Shown: positions 1-8,254, counted from the first letter of the stretch. The stretch: DNA of 40,511 nt from an uncultured Collinsella sp. (GCA_958423535.1 CATZRJ010000013.1:1-40511), one strand, 5' to 3'. Numbers and translations are program-made. The notes: generated by a model from the letters alone, not told the origin.

Positions 1-404
1 TGATGAGCTCGCAGGAGGACGTGACCGAGAAGGGCGGCACCATGCGCCTGGGCGCTTATCCGTGCAAGCTCGCCGCCGATACCCTCGCTCGCGAGGCGTA
101 TGGGGAGGAGCTTGTCTACGAGCGTCACCGTCACCGTTTTGAGTTCAACAATGCCTTCCGCGATCAGCTCGAGGACGCCGGTCTTGTCATCTCGGGTCTT
201 TCGCCTGATGAGCGTCTGGTCGAGATGGTCGAGCTGCCGCGCGACGTGCACCCGTGGTACGTGGCCACTCAGGCCCACCCCGAGTTCAAGAGCCGCCCCA
301 CCAATCCTCAGCCGCTGTTCCGTGAGTTCGTGCGCGCCTCGATTGGCCAGCATGAGGGTGTCGATCGCCTACAGGTGACGCCCATGAATCGTGCGACGGA
401 CTAA
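1..404 (+). CDS. pyrG: CTP synthase, C-terminal part (5' end outside window)
   Basis: This is the last ~133 residues of CTP synthase, which makes CTP from UTP, ATP and glutamine in the cytoplasm. Only the end of the C-terminal class I glutamine amidotransferase domain is present. Visible signatures are GTMRLGAYPC, the HRHRFEFNN segment and HPEFKSRP, whose His and Glu correspond to the catalytic His-Glu pair that works with the upstream nucleophilic Cys. The reading frame is open to the window edge; the ATG at base 3 is internal and not the true start. The stop is followed two bases later by the TTG start of the recombinase gene, so the two are probably co-transcribed. The family is usually about 540 residues long, so three quarters of the protein lie upstream. 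Confidence 0.93.
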   Translation, partial: MSSQEDVTEKGGTMRLGAYPCKLAADTLAREAYGEELVYERHRHRFEFNNAFRDQLEDAGLVISGLSPDERLVEMVELPRDVHPWYVATQAHPEFKSRPTNPQPLFREFVRASIGQHEGVDRLQVTPMNRATD

Positions 405-406
405 GG

Positions 407-1348
407 TTGCCGTCGAACAGGGAACATATCGAAGAAGCTCCTTCGTCACTCGCTGTGGCGGCGGGGGAGTTTCTTGATTACCTTGCAGTCGAGCGGGGCT
501 TGGCGCGCAACACGATTGCCGCCTATCGCCGAGATCTGACGACCTACTGTGCCTATTTGGAGCGGGCGGGCATTGCATCCTTTGAGGACGTGAGCCGGCG
601 GGTCGTCGAGGACTTTATCGCCGATCGGCGTGACGGGGGCTATTCCGATGCCTCGGTGGAGCGCGCGCTCGCGGCCGTCAAAGGTCTGCATGCCTTTCTG
701 GTGCGCGATGGGGCCGTGGCCCAAAATCCCACGGCGGCATTGCGCTTGCCAAAAAAGGCCGAGCGCCTGCCGGAGTGCCTTTCGGTGGAGGATGTTTCGG
801 CATTGCTCGACCAGGATTTTCCCGATGGAGAGATGGGCCTGCGCGATCGCGCCATCTTGGAAGTGCTGTATGGGTGCGGCCTGCGCGTGAGCGAGCTGGT
901 GGGGCTCGATGTGAGTGATATCCATGTCGATGACGGCTTTGTGCTGGTTCGCGGCAAGGGCTCCAAGGAGCGTCTGGCCCCTTTGGTGGGAAGTGCGGCG
1001 CGTGTCCTGACACGCTATATATGCGATGGACGCCAGCTTCTGGCGGCTCACGCCCGTGGGACAGAGACGCCGGCGGTTTTTTTAAACAAGAACGGCGGGC
1101 GTCTGTCGCGTCAGGGTGTTCACGTCATATGCGAGCGCTACGGGCGCCAGGTGGGGTTGGTGGGCCTCCATCCGCACACGTTGCGCCACTCCTTTGCCAC
1201 TCACATGCTTGCGGGCGGTGCGGACCTTCGCGTGCTGCAGGAGATCTTGGGGCACGCCGATATATCGACCACTCAGGTCTACACGCATGTCGATCGTACG
1301 CAGCTGACCGAGGTTTACCTGGCGGCCCACCCGCTGGCGCATCGCTAA
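407..1348 (+). CDS. xerD: Tyrosine site-specific recombinase, XerC/XerD type
   Basis: A 313-residue tyrosine recombinase of the usual Xer length. Such enzymes resolve chromosome dimers at dif before division. An N-terminal SAM-like core-binding domain (about residues 18-105) is followed by the catalytic domain (about 125-300). The full catalytic set is visible: R160 in GLRVSEL, K184 in GKGSKER, H257 and R260 in HPHTLRH, H283 in LGHADIS and nucleophile Y292 in VYTHVD. The TTG at 407 lies two bases after the pyrG stop, with AAGG just upstream; no better start is seen before the conserved helix. It is closer to the XerD-like single recombinases that sit alone next to housekeeping genes than to an integrase, because no phage or island genes are near. 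XerC versus XerD cannot be settled from sequence inspection. Confidence 0.9.
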   Translation: MPSNREHIEEAPSSLAVAAGEFLDYLAVERGLARNTIAAYRRDLTTYCAYLERAGIASFEDVSRRVVEDFIADRRDGGYSDASVERALAAVKGLHAFLVRDGAVAQNPTAALRLPKKAERLPECLSVEDVSALLDQDFPDGEMGLRDRAILEVLYGCGLRVSELVGLDVSDIHVDDGFVLVRGKGSKERLAPLVGSAARVLTRYICDGRQLLAAHARGTETPAVFLNKNGGRLSRQGVHVICERYGRQVGLVGLHPHTLRHSFATHMLAGGADLRVLQEILGHADISTTQVYTHVDRTQLTEVYLAAHPLAHR

Positions 1349-1380
1349 TACGCTGCCGAGCTGCAATTACATGCTATCAA

Positions 1381-1442
1381 GGGCGGACCCTCGATTGCTG
1401 GAACGTGCTGTTGCACACGTTTTGGCAATCGGGGGTCCGCCC
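1381..1442. repeat. Long imperfect hairpin downstream of xer
   Basis: The arms 1381-1398 and 1425-1442 are 18 bases long and complementary except for one G-T type pair. The 26-base interior contains a second complementary pair (AACGTG and CACGTT), so a single long stem-loop is possible. It starts 33 bases after the recombinase stop. The downstream ATTTTGC is only a weak U-tract, so a terminator role is plausible but not typical. Confidence 0.6.
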
Positions 1443-1549
1443 CATTTTGCGCCGTCGGCCAATGTCGCGGTGGGGCGCGCATACCGTGCATGGGGGAGTT
1501 TGGGGGCGATGTGAACGGCGTGTAAAGGGATATAAAATTCGCCTCAAGG

Positions 1550-1563
1550 TCAACTTGAAGGTT
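1550..1563 (+). promoter_or_regulatory. 14-base motif shared with the ftsZ upstream region
   Basis: TCAACTTGAAGGTT occurs here and, identical and in the same orientation, at 16083-16096 before ftsZ. Its core TCAAcTTGA is a palindrome like those bound by MerR-family regulators. Here the outer arms are not symmetric, and the flanking TTGAGGTTGAAA adds direct-repeat character. It lies in the 460-base gene-free stretch 1349-1808, which otherwise holds the hairpin at 1381, the palindrome at 1611 and the mraZ promoter. Its function is inferred only from the shared sequence. Confidence 0.4.
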
Positions 1564-1610
1564 GAGGTTGAAAGGCGGGGTGCTACAGGTGGCATCTCGC
1601 CTTTGCGTTA

Positions 1611-1628
1611 AACACAACATATTGTGTT
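1611..1628. promoter_or_regulatory. 18-base palindrome, candidate operator
   Basis: AACACAACATATTGTGTT is an 18-base inverted repeat with one mismatched pair (7-base arms plus central AT). It stands out as an AT-rich island in GC-rich DNA about 100 bases upstream of the mraZ promoter. Its size and symmetry fit a dimeric repressor site, but no regulator gene is adjacent. Confidence 0.35.
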
Positions 1629-1711
1629 TTCGAACATATGCTCGGGGGTGGTGCCCAATAGTTAGGGGATGGAGTAGCGGGGCGTGGTGGGGGAAGGGGT
1701 GGGGAAAGGTG

Positions 1712-1740
1712 TTGAAAAATGGGGCGGTTCCCCATATTAT
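1712..1740 (+). promoter_or_regulatory. mraZ promoter with palindrome in the spacer
   Basis: TTGAAA (1712-1717) and TATTAT (1735-1740) are separated by exactly 17 bases and each matches the sigma-70/SigA consensus at five of six positions. Transcription would start near 1747, about 60 bases before mraZ, and would drive the dcw operon. The spacer is almost entirely occupied by TGGGG-CGGTT-CCCCA (1720-1734). TGGGG also occurs at 1700 and TGTTG at 1710, so 5-base TG-starting words recur at a 10-base step. This resembles the TGGGN direct repeats bound by MraZ in other bacteria; autoregulation is inferred. Confidence 0.6.
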
Positions 1741-1755
1741 TAATGACGTCGACAG

Positions 1756-1772
1756 GCGGGGTGGTTCCCCGC
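1756..1772. promoter_or_regulatory. Second GGGG-N5-CCCC palindrome in the mraZ leader
   Basis: GCGGGG-TGGTT-CCCCGC is a perfect 6-base-arm hairpin. Its core GGGGTGGTTCCCC differs by one base from GGGGCGGTTCCCC at 1721-1733, 37 bases upstream. It lies just after the predicted transcription start, so the pair could be two binding sites for one regulator or an RNA hairpin in the leader. Confidence 0.45.
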
Positions 1773-1808
1773 GTACGTGCCATCTGAGTAACCGAGGGGA
1801 GGGCGCAC

Positions 1809-2243
1809 ATGGGAATGACTGGTGCATACGAGCGCAATCTCGATGCAAAAGGTCGCCTGTCCCTGCCTGCACCCCTTCGCGAGGAGCTTGGAGAGCACGT
1901 TCGCGTGTTCAAAGCCCTGGATGTCGATGCTCTGTACGTGTTCTCTGCCGAGGCCTTCGATAAGTGGGTCGAAGGACTCTTCGCGGGTCGTGAGGACCAC
2001 GAGGGTTTTAACCCGCGTGACATCAACGACCAGAAGCTCATGAGGGCGATCAACAAGCGCACCACGTCGATGGATGTGGACAGCGCCGGTCGTATCGGTC
2101 TTTCTGAGTCTCTCCGCAAGCAGGCGAACCTCGACCGCGAGGTCACGGTTGTGGGTAACTACGACCACCTTGAGGTTTGGGACCGCGCCGCGGCCGATGA
2201 GGACGATGACGACGAGGCTCTGCTTGACCTCTTCTTCTCGTAA
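1809..2243 (+). CDS. mraZ: MraZ transcriptional regulator
   Basis: A 144-residue MraZ, the DNA-binding protein that heads most dcw clusters and represses its own promoter in Escherichia coli. Two SpoVT-AbrB-like repeats are visible, each with the DxxGR signature: DAKGR at residues 12-16 and DSAGR at 91-95. The end is acidic (EDDDDE) and finishes in DLFFS. The ATG at 1809 follows GAGGGGAGGG at good spacing; a second ATG two codons later is possible. It is the first gene after a 460-base control region and is followed closely by rsmH, so it leads the division and wall operon. The paired GGGG-N5-CCCC palindromes upstream are the obvious candidate binding region. Confidence 0.93.
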   Translation: MGMTGAYERNLDAKGRLSLPAPLREELGEHVRVFKALDVDALYVFSAEAFDKWVEGLFAGREDHEGFNPRDINDQKLMRAINKRTTSMDVDSAGRIGLSESLRKQANLDREVTVVGNYDHLEVWDRAAADEDDDDEALLDLFFS

Positions 2244-2263
2244 GGGCAAGGCACGAGTAACGG

Positions 2264-3229
2264 ATGGAGCGTGGGATCTTGACACAAGAATATCGGCATG
2301 AACCTGTCATGCTCGGCGAAGTACTTGAGTCGCTGCAGCTCAAGAGCGGCTCCGTTGTCTGCGATTGCACCCTTGGCGGTGCCGGCCATTCGGTAAAGAT
2401 GGCCGCGCAGGTGGGGGAGACGGGCCTTTTGCTCGGCGTCGATCAGGACGACATGGCCCTCGAGGCCGCTGGCGCCCGTCTGGACCGCGAGGTTCCCGGC
2501 GTCCCGCACCAGCTGCTGAAGGGCAACTTCGGCGACTTGGACGAGCTGCTTTGCTCGGCCGAGGTGCCCGGGGTCGATGGCTTCCTGTTTGACTTGGGCG
2601 TTTCGTCACCGCAACTCGATATCCCTGGCAGGGGCTTTTCGTATAACGAAGATGCTCCATTGGACATGCGGATGGATCCGGGTAACAACACCCTAAACGC
2701 AGCTGAGGTCATCAACACCTATAACGAACACGACCTCGCCCGGATTCTACGCGTCTATGGCGAAGAGAAATTCGCCTCGCAGATTGCACGCGAGATCGTG
2801 CGTCGCCGCGAGACCGAACCGATCGAAACCACCGGTCAGTTTGTCGAGATCATCAAGGCGGGAATACCTGCTGCTGCTCGTCGGCATGGTGGGCACCCTG
2901 CCAAGAAAAGTTTCCAGGCCATTCGTATCGAGGTCAACCACGAGCTCGATGTGCTCGAGAGAGGGCTTGATGCCGCTACCAGGTGGCTCAACCCGGGCGG
3001 GCGTATTTGCGTCATCTCGTATCACTCGCTCGAGGACCGTATCGTAAAGAACCACTTTAAGGAGATGAGCCAGGGGTGCACGTGCCCGCCGGAGATTCCG
3101 GTGTGCGTGTGCGGCAACGTGCCGATACTCAAGGTCATCACCCGCAAACCCTTGGTTGCCCAACCCGATGAGGTTGAGCGTAACCCTCGGGCGAGATCAG
3201 CCAAAATCCGCGTGGCGCAGCGCCTGTAG
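2264..3229 (+). CDS. rsmH: 16S rRNA (cytosine-1402-N4)-methyltransferase RsmH
   Basis: RsmH (MraW) methylates N4 of C1402 in 16S rRNA using S-adenosylmethionine. The cofactor-binding glycine loop DCTLGGAGHS is near residues 34-43; further family blocks are GVDQDD, LFDLGVSSPQLD, PLDMRMD, and ISYHSLEDRIVK in the C-terminal part. The protein is 321 residues from ATG 2264, but the TTG at 2279 gives MTQEYRHEPVML, which matches the usual RsmH N-terminus and has GGAG upstream at workable spacing. It is therefore probably the real start (316 residues). It sits in the universal mraZ-rsmH-ftsL-ftsI order. No missing motifs are seen. Confidence 0.94.
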   Translation: MERGILTQEYRHEPVMLGEVLESLQLKSGSVVCDCTLGGAGHSVKMAAQVGETGLLLGVDQDDMALEAAGARLDREVPGVPHQLLKGNFGDLDELLCSAEVPGVDGFLFDLGVSSPQLDIPGRGFSYNEDAPLDMRMDPGNNTLNAAEVINTYNEHDLARILRVYGEEKFASQIAREIVRRRETEPIETTGQFVEIIKAGIPAAARRHGGHPAKKSFQAIRIEVNHELDVLERGLDAATRWLNPGGRICVISYHSLEDRIVKNHFKEMSQGCTCPPEIPVCVCGNVPILKVITRKPLVAQPDEVERNPRARSAKIRVAQRL

Positions 3230-3319
3230 GCGCGACCGCGCGAAATTGGACCTCCCGCTCGCACCATAAACGAAGCTTAAACACACTACCAACGTACTCG
3301 GGATGGGAGGCGGCATATC

Positions 3320-3790
3320 ATGGGCTATAACACCTCAAACGCAGCACTCGCCTATGATATGAACGCCATGCCCGCCTACCGCGAGGCACCGCAGGCGCCC
3401 GCTGCCCCTCGTGAGCGGCGCACACCGCGTTTTGATGTCTACACGGGCGCGGGCCGTCAGGCAAACCAGGCGGTAAGCCCGGTTTTCATGAGCGTTCTTA
3501 AAACGGTTTGCATCATTGCGGCTATCTTCATGACGATCGGTGTCGCACGCGTGGCACTTGCCGGTGTTACGGCCCAGGTGCTCAACGGCAACGCAGAGCT
3601 TACCAACACGCTCGAGAAGGCGACCGACGAGAGTTCTGACCTTGAGGTCATGCATTCGGTCTATGGTGCCGACACGCGCATTCGCGATCTTGCGGGTGCC
3701 TATGGCATGGTGGAGCCCAGCGAGAGCGTTACGCTTGACTTTTCGCAGGATGCAGCCGCGGGCGCTCGCTCGACTGCGGCCGCTCAGTAA
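3320..3790 (+). CDS. ftsL: FtsL-like septum protein
   Basis: A 156-residue single-pass membrane protein assigned mainly by position between rsmH and ftsI and by architecture; FtsL sequences are poorly conserved. Residues 1-54 form a cytoplasmic Pro/Ala/Arg-rich segment, about 55-83 a transmembrane helix (MSVLKTVCIIAAIFMTIGVA), and about 85-135 a short extracytoplasmic helical region of coiled-coil type. The tail is Ala-rich. In other bacteria FtsL joins FtsB (DivIC) and FtsQ to activate FtsW-FtsI. The ATG at 3320 has GGGAGGCGG upstream. The 90 bases between rsmH and this gene hold no clear promoter or terminator. A generic anchored protein in the FtsL slot cannot be excluded. Confidence 0.72.
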   Translation: MGYNTSNAALAYDMNAMPAYREAPQAPAAPRERRTPRFDVYTGAGRQANQAVSPVFMSVLKTVCIIAAIFMTIGVARVALAGVTAQVLNGNAELTNTLEKATDESSDLEVMHSVYGADTRIRDLAGAYGMVEPSESVTLDFSQDAAAGARSTAAAQ

Positions 3791-3808
3791 ATAAGACGGT
3801 AGCTGAGT

Positions 3809-5674
3809 ATGACAAATGACTATCGCCGCGGTTCCGACGGGAGCCACGGGTCTGGACGTCCCTCCTCGCGGGGACGTTCTGGTTATCAAGGAACGGGTCG
3901 GCCATCTTACAACGCGGGGCCGTCCCATGGCAACGACCCTGCGTCGCGTCTTCGTGGCTCGGGCGGACCTCGGGTGCGCAATACGGGCGCGCGCAAGGGG
4001 GCGTCGTCTGAATGGGTTACGGGAACGCCGCTGCCTCGCCGCGATGTCGTTATGGGCTGTATTGGGGTTGGCCTTGCCGCGGGCGTCTTCCGTCTTGCCG
4101 AATACCAGATCGTGAATGCTGACAAGCTGCGCGAGCGTGCGGACGCGCGTCGCCTGCTCTCACAGACGCTCTATGCCAAACGCGGCACTATCTACGACCG
4201 CAACGGCAACGTGCTGACGTCGTCGGTCGAATGCCGCAATGTCGCTGTGAACCCTCAGCTTGTCGAGGACGTCGACAAGACAGTCTCGGCGCTGGTCAAG
4301 GCCACCGGTATCGATAAAAAGACCTGCCGCAAGCTGGTGCTGTCTGATGGTTCCTGGGTGTATATCAAGCGCCAGGTCGACGAGGATGACGCAGCCGCCC
4401 TGGAAAAGAAGAATCTACCCGGCGTGCTCTTTGAGCAGGCCATGAAGCGGGTTTACCCGTATGGAAACCTGGCTTCTCAGGTGCTGGGCATCGTGAATGT
4501 GGACAACGTTGGCCTGACGGGACTCGAAAAACAATACAATGAGCTTCTGACTGGAACGAACGGCTCTCTTGTGCGCGAGCGCGCAAGAGATGGCGGCTAT
4601 ATCGCGGGCGGTGCCTATAAAAAGGTTGCCGCGGTCGATGGCGTGGACATTGTGACGACGATCGACGTCAACATTCAGCGCGCGGCGGAAGATGCCTTGG
4701 CCGAAGCGGTTGAGAAGACGAAGGCAAAAAACGGTTCGGCCCTGGTGACCGACCCGACGACTGGAGAGATCCTGGCCGCTTGCTCGTATCCGACCTATGA
4801 CCAGACCGATTTGGAAAACGCCAAGACCGAGGATATGAACCTTCGTCTGGTGACGGATGCCTACGAGCCCGGTTCGGTCTTTAAGACGTTGGTGGCGGGC
4901 GCCGGATTTGATTTGGGTGTTGTACGCACGAGCACATCGTTTGAGGTTCCGGCGAGCATCAAGGTGGGCGGCGATACCGTTTCCGATGCCGACAAACGTG
5001 ATTACGCCATGACAATGGACGTACGCGAGATGATGCGTCGTTCGTCCAATGTCGGTTTTGTTCTGGTGGGGCGCAAGATTGGTGCCGATGATTTTGCGTC
5101 CTACGTGGACAAATGGGGCATTGGACACAGCTCGGGTGTCGATTTTCCGGGCGAGAGTTTGGGTATTGTCAAGAAACGTGATCAGTATGATGGTGCCACC
5201 TTGGGTGCGATGAGCTTTGGCCAGGCGCTGTCCGTGTCGCCGATTGAGGTCGCGCGTGCCGTGGGCGGTATTGCCAACGGCGGCGTGATGATGACGCCGC
5301 ACTTCTATAAGTCCAGCAAGGGCGATGAAAAGGATTGGGGCGAGGGCGATCGCGCGATTTCCGAGGAGGCCGCCTCGCAGGTGACATCGTGTATGCAGAC
5401 AGTCGTTGCCGAGGGAACGGGCGATGGCGGTGCGGTGGACGGTTACGACGTGGCGGGCAAGACCGGTACGGCCGAGCGCGCCGATGAGAACGGCGGCTAC
5501 CTCAAAGATAATTACATGTCGTCCTTTATGGGATTTGCCCCGGCGCAGTCGCCCAAGGTTCTGTGCTACATCACCCTCGACGGAACCCCAGCTAGCTCGC
5601 ATGCCGCCGCGGTGCCGTTCCAGTCCATTATGGCCAACGCGCTTGACGTGCTGGGTATCCCGCGCACCAAGTAG
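3809..5674 (+). CDS. ftsI: Division-specific class B penicillin-binding protein (FtsI/PBP3)
   Basis: A 621-residue transpeptidase that cross-links septal peptidoglycan. Residues 1-78 are a cytoplasmic low-complexity region rich in Gly, Ser and Arg; a transmembrane helix follows at about 79-97. The dimerisation domain (GTIYDRNGNVL at about 126-136) precedes the transpeptidase domain, whose active-site motifs are all present: S356-x-x-K359 in EPGSVFK, S412-S-N414, and K551-T-G. There is no C-terminal PASTA domain, unlike many Gram-positive division PBPs. The ATG at 3809 is 18 bases after ftsL. The protein after it should be murE in many clusters, but here murF follows directly. Confidence 0.93.
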   Translation: MTNDYRRGSDGSHGSGRPSSRGRSGYQGTGRPSYNAGPSHGNDPASRLRGSGGPRVRNTGARKGASSEWVTGTPLPRRDVVMGCIGVGLAAGVFRLAEYQIVNADKLRERADARRLLSQTLYAKRGTIYDRNGNVLTSSVECRNVAVNPQLVEDVDKTVSALVKATGIDKKTCRKLVLSDGSWVYIKRQVDEDDAAALEKKNLPGVLFEQAMKRVYPYGNLASQVLGIVNVDNVGLTGLEKQYNELLTGTNGSLVRERARDGGYIAGGAYKKVAAVDGVDIVTTIDVNIQRAAEDALAEAVEKTKAKNGSALVTDPTTGEILAACSYPTYDQTDLENAKTEDMNLRLVTDAYEPGSVFKTLVAGAGFDLGVVRTSTSFEVPASIKVGGDTVSDADKRDYAMTMDVREMMRRSSNVGFVLVGRKIGADDFASYVDKWGIGHSSGVDFPGESLGIVKKRDQYDGATLGAMSFGQALSVSPIEVARAVGGIANGGVMMTPHFYKSSKGDEKDWGEGDRAISEEAASQVTSCMQTVVAEGTGDGGAVDGYDVAGKTGTAERADENGGYLKDNYMSSFMGFAPAQSPKVLCYITLDGTPASSHAAAVPFQSIMANALDVLGIPRTK

Positions 5675-5797
5675 GGGGTTACAATCTACGGAATGGCCAG
5701 TCGGTTAATCCGGGGTGTTCACACGCCCTGCACCACGCATAGGTTGCGCTGGGATACAATACGCCGATAGCATTATTAGGTTTACAGGGGAGCTGCA

Positions 5798-7222
5798 ATG
5801 ATAGAGATCGCCGTCAACAACCTCGCGGCCGCAACAGAGGCCCGAACCGTGACGGGAGAAGCCGATCGGGTATGCCGCGGCTGCGTTATCGACTCACGCC
5901 AGGTTGAGGAGGGCACGATATTCGTCGCCTTCCCGGGCGAAAAGGTCGACGGCAACGACTTTGCTTCCTGTGCCATCGAGTCGGGTGCCGGCGCCGTCGT
6001 GATGACACGCGAGCCCGATGCCGAGCTGCTTTCGCTGGCCCATGAGAAGGGCTGCGCCATCCTGCATGCCGATGACCCCGAGGAGTTTTTGCTTCGTCTG
6101 GCTCACGCTTATCGTTTGGAGCTTGGCTGCCTGGTGATTGGCATCACCGGTTCTATCGGCAAGACGACGACCAAGGACGTTCTCGCCGCGGTGCTCGCCA
6201 AGCGCTATCGCGTTTGGGCCACCAAGGGCAACTATAACAACCTGATCGGTATGCCGCTTACGGTACTGGCGGCCCCTGCCGATACCGAGGTTCTGGTGCT
6301 CGAGATGGGCATGAACCATTTCCATGAAATTGAACGCCTGTCTCAGTCTGCCAATCCTAACCTTGCCGTCGTGACCAAGATCGGTACCTCCCATATCGGT
6401 ATCCTGGGCAGTCGTGAGAATATCGCTCGTGCCAAGTCGGAGATTGTTGGCGGCATGTGCGCCGCCGGCGACCTTCTCCCGTTACTGGTTTTGGGTGGTG
6501 AGGACGACTTTACTCCGTTCATCCGTGACACCTTCGCCGGGCCTGCGGGCATCGACGTGATGCTTGCGGGCGTCTCGGACGACGATGAGGTCCGTGCGCG
6601 CGACATTCGCATTGACGACGAGGGGCGCCCGGTCTTTACGCTCGATTTTGGCTCGGGCGAGACCATTGACACCCTGCTTGCCATTCCCGGCGTGCAGTCC
6701 GTTCCCAATGCCGTCAAGGCCGCGGCGGTTGCCCATCGCCTTGGCGTGACGCCCGAGCAGATCGATTCCGCCTTTAGGGATCTCACGATTACCGGGCATC
6801 GTCAGGAGATCAAGCGCGCCAAGAGCGGCGCCCGCGTCATCGACGACTCATATAACGCCAGCGCTGAATCGATGGCGGCGGGCCTCGACCTGCTGTGCTC
6901 GCTTTCGTGCATGGGTTCGCGCATGGCCGTTTTGGGAGAGATGGGAGAGATGGGCGACGAGGCCCCTCGCATGCATGAGCTGGTGGGCGCCTATGCGGCG
7001 GCCAAGAAGCTCGATATGCTCGCATGTGTCGGTGGTGAGCTTGCCCGGCGTATGGCCGAGGCCGCGCGCATGATGGGTATGGACGAGGACCGCATCCAGG
7101 TGTTCTCCGACTATCAGCAGGTGCTCGACCGTATGGGCGGCGCACTTGAGAAGCATGATGTCGTGCTGGTCAAGGGCTCCCGCTTCGTTGAACTCGATCG
7201 CTTTGTGGAAGGTGTGTGCTAG
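5798..7222 (+). CDS. murF: UDP-N-acetylmuramoyl-tripeptide--D-alanyl-D-alanine ligase (MurF)
   Basis: MurF adds the D-Ala-D-Ala dipeptide to UDP-MurNAc-tripeptide, the last cytoplasmic step of the peptidoglycan precursor. The 474 residues show the N-terminal UDP-binding domain (SRQVEEGTIFVAFPGEKVDGNDF), the ATP-binding P-loop GITGSIGKTT at 115-124, LEMGMNHFHEI, and the C-terminal Mur ligase domain with DDSYNASAESM. The extended dipeptide-ligase N-terminus and EMGMNH argue for MurF rather than MurE. The ATG at 5798 has AGGGGAG upstream. The 123-base gap before it carries a TACAAT (5755-5760) that could be a -10 element, although no good -35 is seen. Confidence 0.94.
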   Translation: MIEIAVNNLAAATEARTVTGEADRVCRGCVIDSRQVEEGTIFVAFPGEKVDGNDFASCAIESGAGAVVMTREPDAELLSLAHEKGCAILHADDPEEFLLRLAHAYRLELGCLVIGITGSIGKTTTKDVLAAVLAKRYRVWATKGNYNNLIGMPLTVLAAPADTEVLVLEMGMNHFHEIERLSQSANPNLAVVTKIGTSHIGILGSRENIARAKSEIVGGMCAAGDLLPLLVLGGEDDFTPFIRDTFAGPAGIDVMLAGVSDDDEVRARDIRIDDEGRPVFTLDFGSGETIDTLLAIPGVQSVPNAVKAAAVAHRLGVTPEQIDSAFRDLTITGHRQEIKRAKSGARVIDDSYNASAESMAAGLDLLCSLSCMGSRMAVLGEMGEMGDEAPRMHELVGAYAAAKKLDMLACVGGELARRMAEAARMMGMDEDRIQVFSDYQQVLDRMGGALEKHDVVLVKGSRFVELDRFVEGVC

Positions 7223-7225
7223 ACC

Positions 7226-8245
7226 ATGTTCGGCAATCCTTCGTATCCTACGTACCAGGCCTTTTTGGGATTGGGCATCGCCGCTATCATCGCGATGCTC
7301 ATTATGCCGTGGTGGATTAAGCTCCTGAAGGTCGAGGGTATCGGCCAGCAGGTTCGCGCCGATGGCCCCAAGCGCCACCTGATTAAGCAGGGCACGCCCA
7401 CCATGGGTGGCGTCATCATCCTGGTCGCTGTTTCGCTGACGTGCCTTTTGATGGGCAAGCTCACCACCGAGCTCGTGCTTGTGCTGCTCGCCACGCTGGC
7501 AACCGGCGTTCTCGGTCTCATCGATGACCTGACTTCTGTCACGCACGGCCGCTCGCTCGGCCTGACGCCTCACGCCAAGATGATCGGCCTCACCATCATC
7601 TGCGTTACCTTTACCGTGCTTGCCGTCAACTGGTGCGGCGTTGCCCCCGAGATTCGTTTTCCCGGTGGCCTGACGATCGACCTTGGCGTGCTCTCGACCA
7701 CCATTTGCGGCCTCTCTTTTCCGTGGCTCTACCTTGTCTTTTGCTGGCTGATGATCGCGGGCCTTTCCAACGCCGTAAACCTCACCGATGGCTTGGACGG
7801 CCTTGCCGGCGGTACCTCCATGATCGCTATGCTGGCCATGGCTGCCATGGCGTTTTTACACGGCGATGTGAACCTGTCCATCTTCTGCACGGCGTGCGCT
7901 GGTGCCTGCTTGGGCTTTTTGTGGTTCAACTGCTATCCGGCGAGCATTTTTATGGGTGATACCGGCTCGCTGGCGCTGGGCGCTGCTTTTGCCTGCACCT
8001 CCATCATCACCAACACTGAGGTCGTTTCCCTCATCATCGGCGGCCTGTTTATCGTCGAGACCTTGTCGGTCATGATTCAGGTCGTCTATTTCCACTTTAC
8101 GCACAAGCGCGTCTTTCTCATGGCGCCCATTCACCATCATTTCGAAAAGAAGGGCTGGGCCGAGACCAAGGTCGTCATCCGTTTTTGGATTGTCGCCGCG
8201 GCCTTCGGAGCCCTGGGCCTCGCTTTGTTCTTCCAGTTGGGATAG
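7226..8245 (+). CDS. mraY: Phospho-MurNAc-pentapeptide-transferase (MraY)
   Basis: MraY moves phospho-MurNAc-pentapeptide from UDP to undecaprenyl phosphate, making lipid I at the inner face of the membrane. It has 339 residues and about ten hydrophobic segments. Family signatures seen are the Asp pair D100-D101 in GLIDDLTSVTHGRSLG, NLTDGLDGLAGG at 185-196, FMGDTGSLALG, and the APIHHHFEKKGWAE loop near the C-terminus. The gene begins three bases after the murF stop, so translation is probably coupled. Nothing is unusual. Confidence 0.96.
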   Translation: MFGNPSYPTYQAFLGLGIAAIIAMLIMPWWIKLLKVEGIGQQVRADGPKRHLIKQGTPTMGGVIILVAVSLTCLLMGKLTTELVLVLLATLATGVLGLIDDLTSVTHGRSLGLTPHAKMIGLTIICVTFTVLAVNWCGVAPEIRFPGGLTIDLGVLSTTICGLSFPWLYLVFCWLMIAGLSNAVNLTDGLDGLAGGTSMIAMLAMAAMAFLHGDVNLSIFCTACAGACLGFLWFNCYPASIFMGDTGSLALGAAFACTSIITNTEVVSLIIGGLFIVETLSVMIQVVYFHFTHKRVFLMAPIHHHFEKKGWAETKVVIRFWIVAAAFGALGLALFFQLG

Positions 8246-8254
8246 TGGTCTTTC

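Noticed and set aside
1349..1808. dif site next to the Xer gene
   Set aside because: No 28-base dif-like sequence (two 11-base arms with a 6-base centre) was found; the hairpins there are GC-rich and of different layout.
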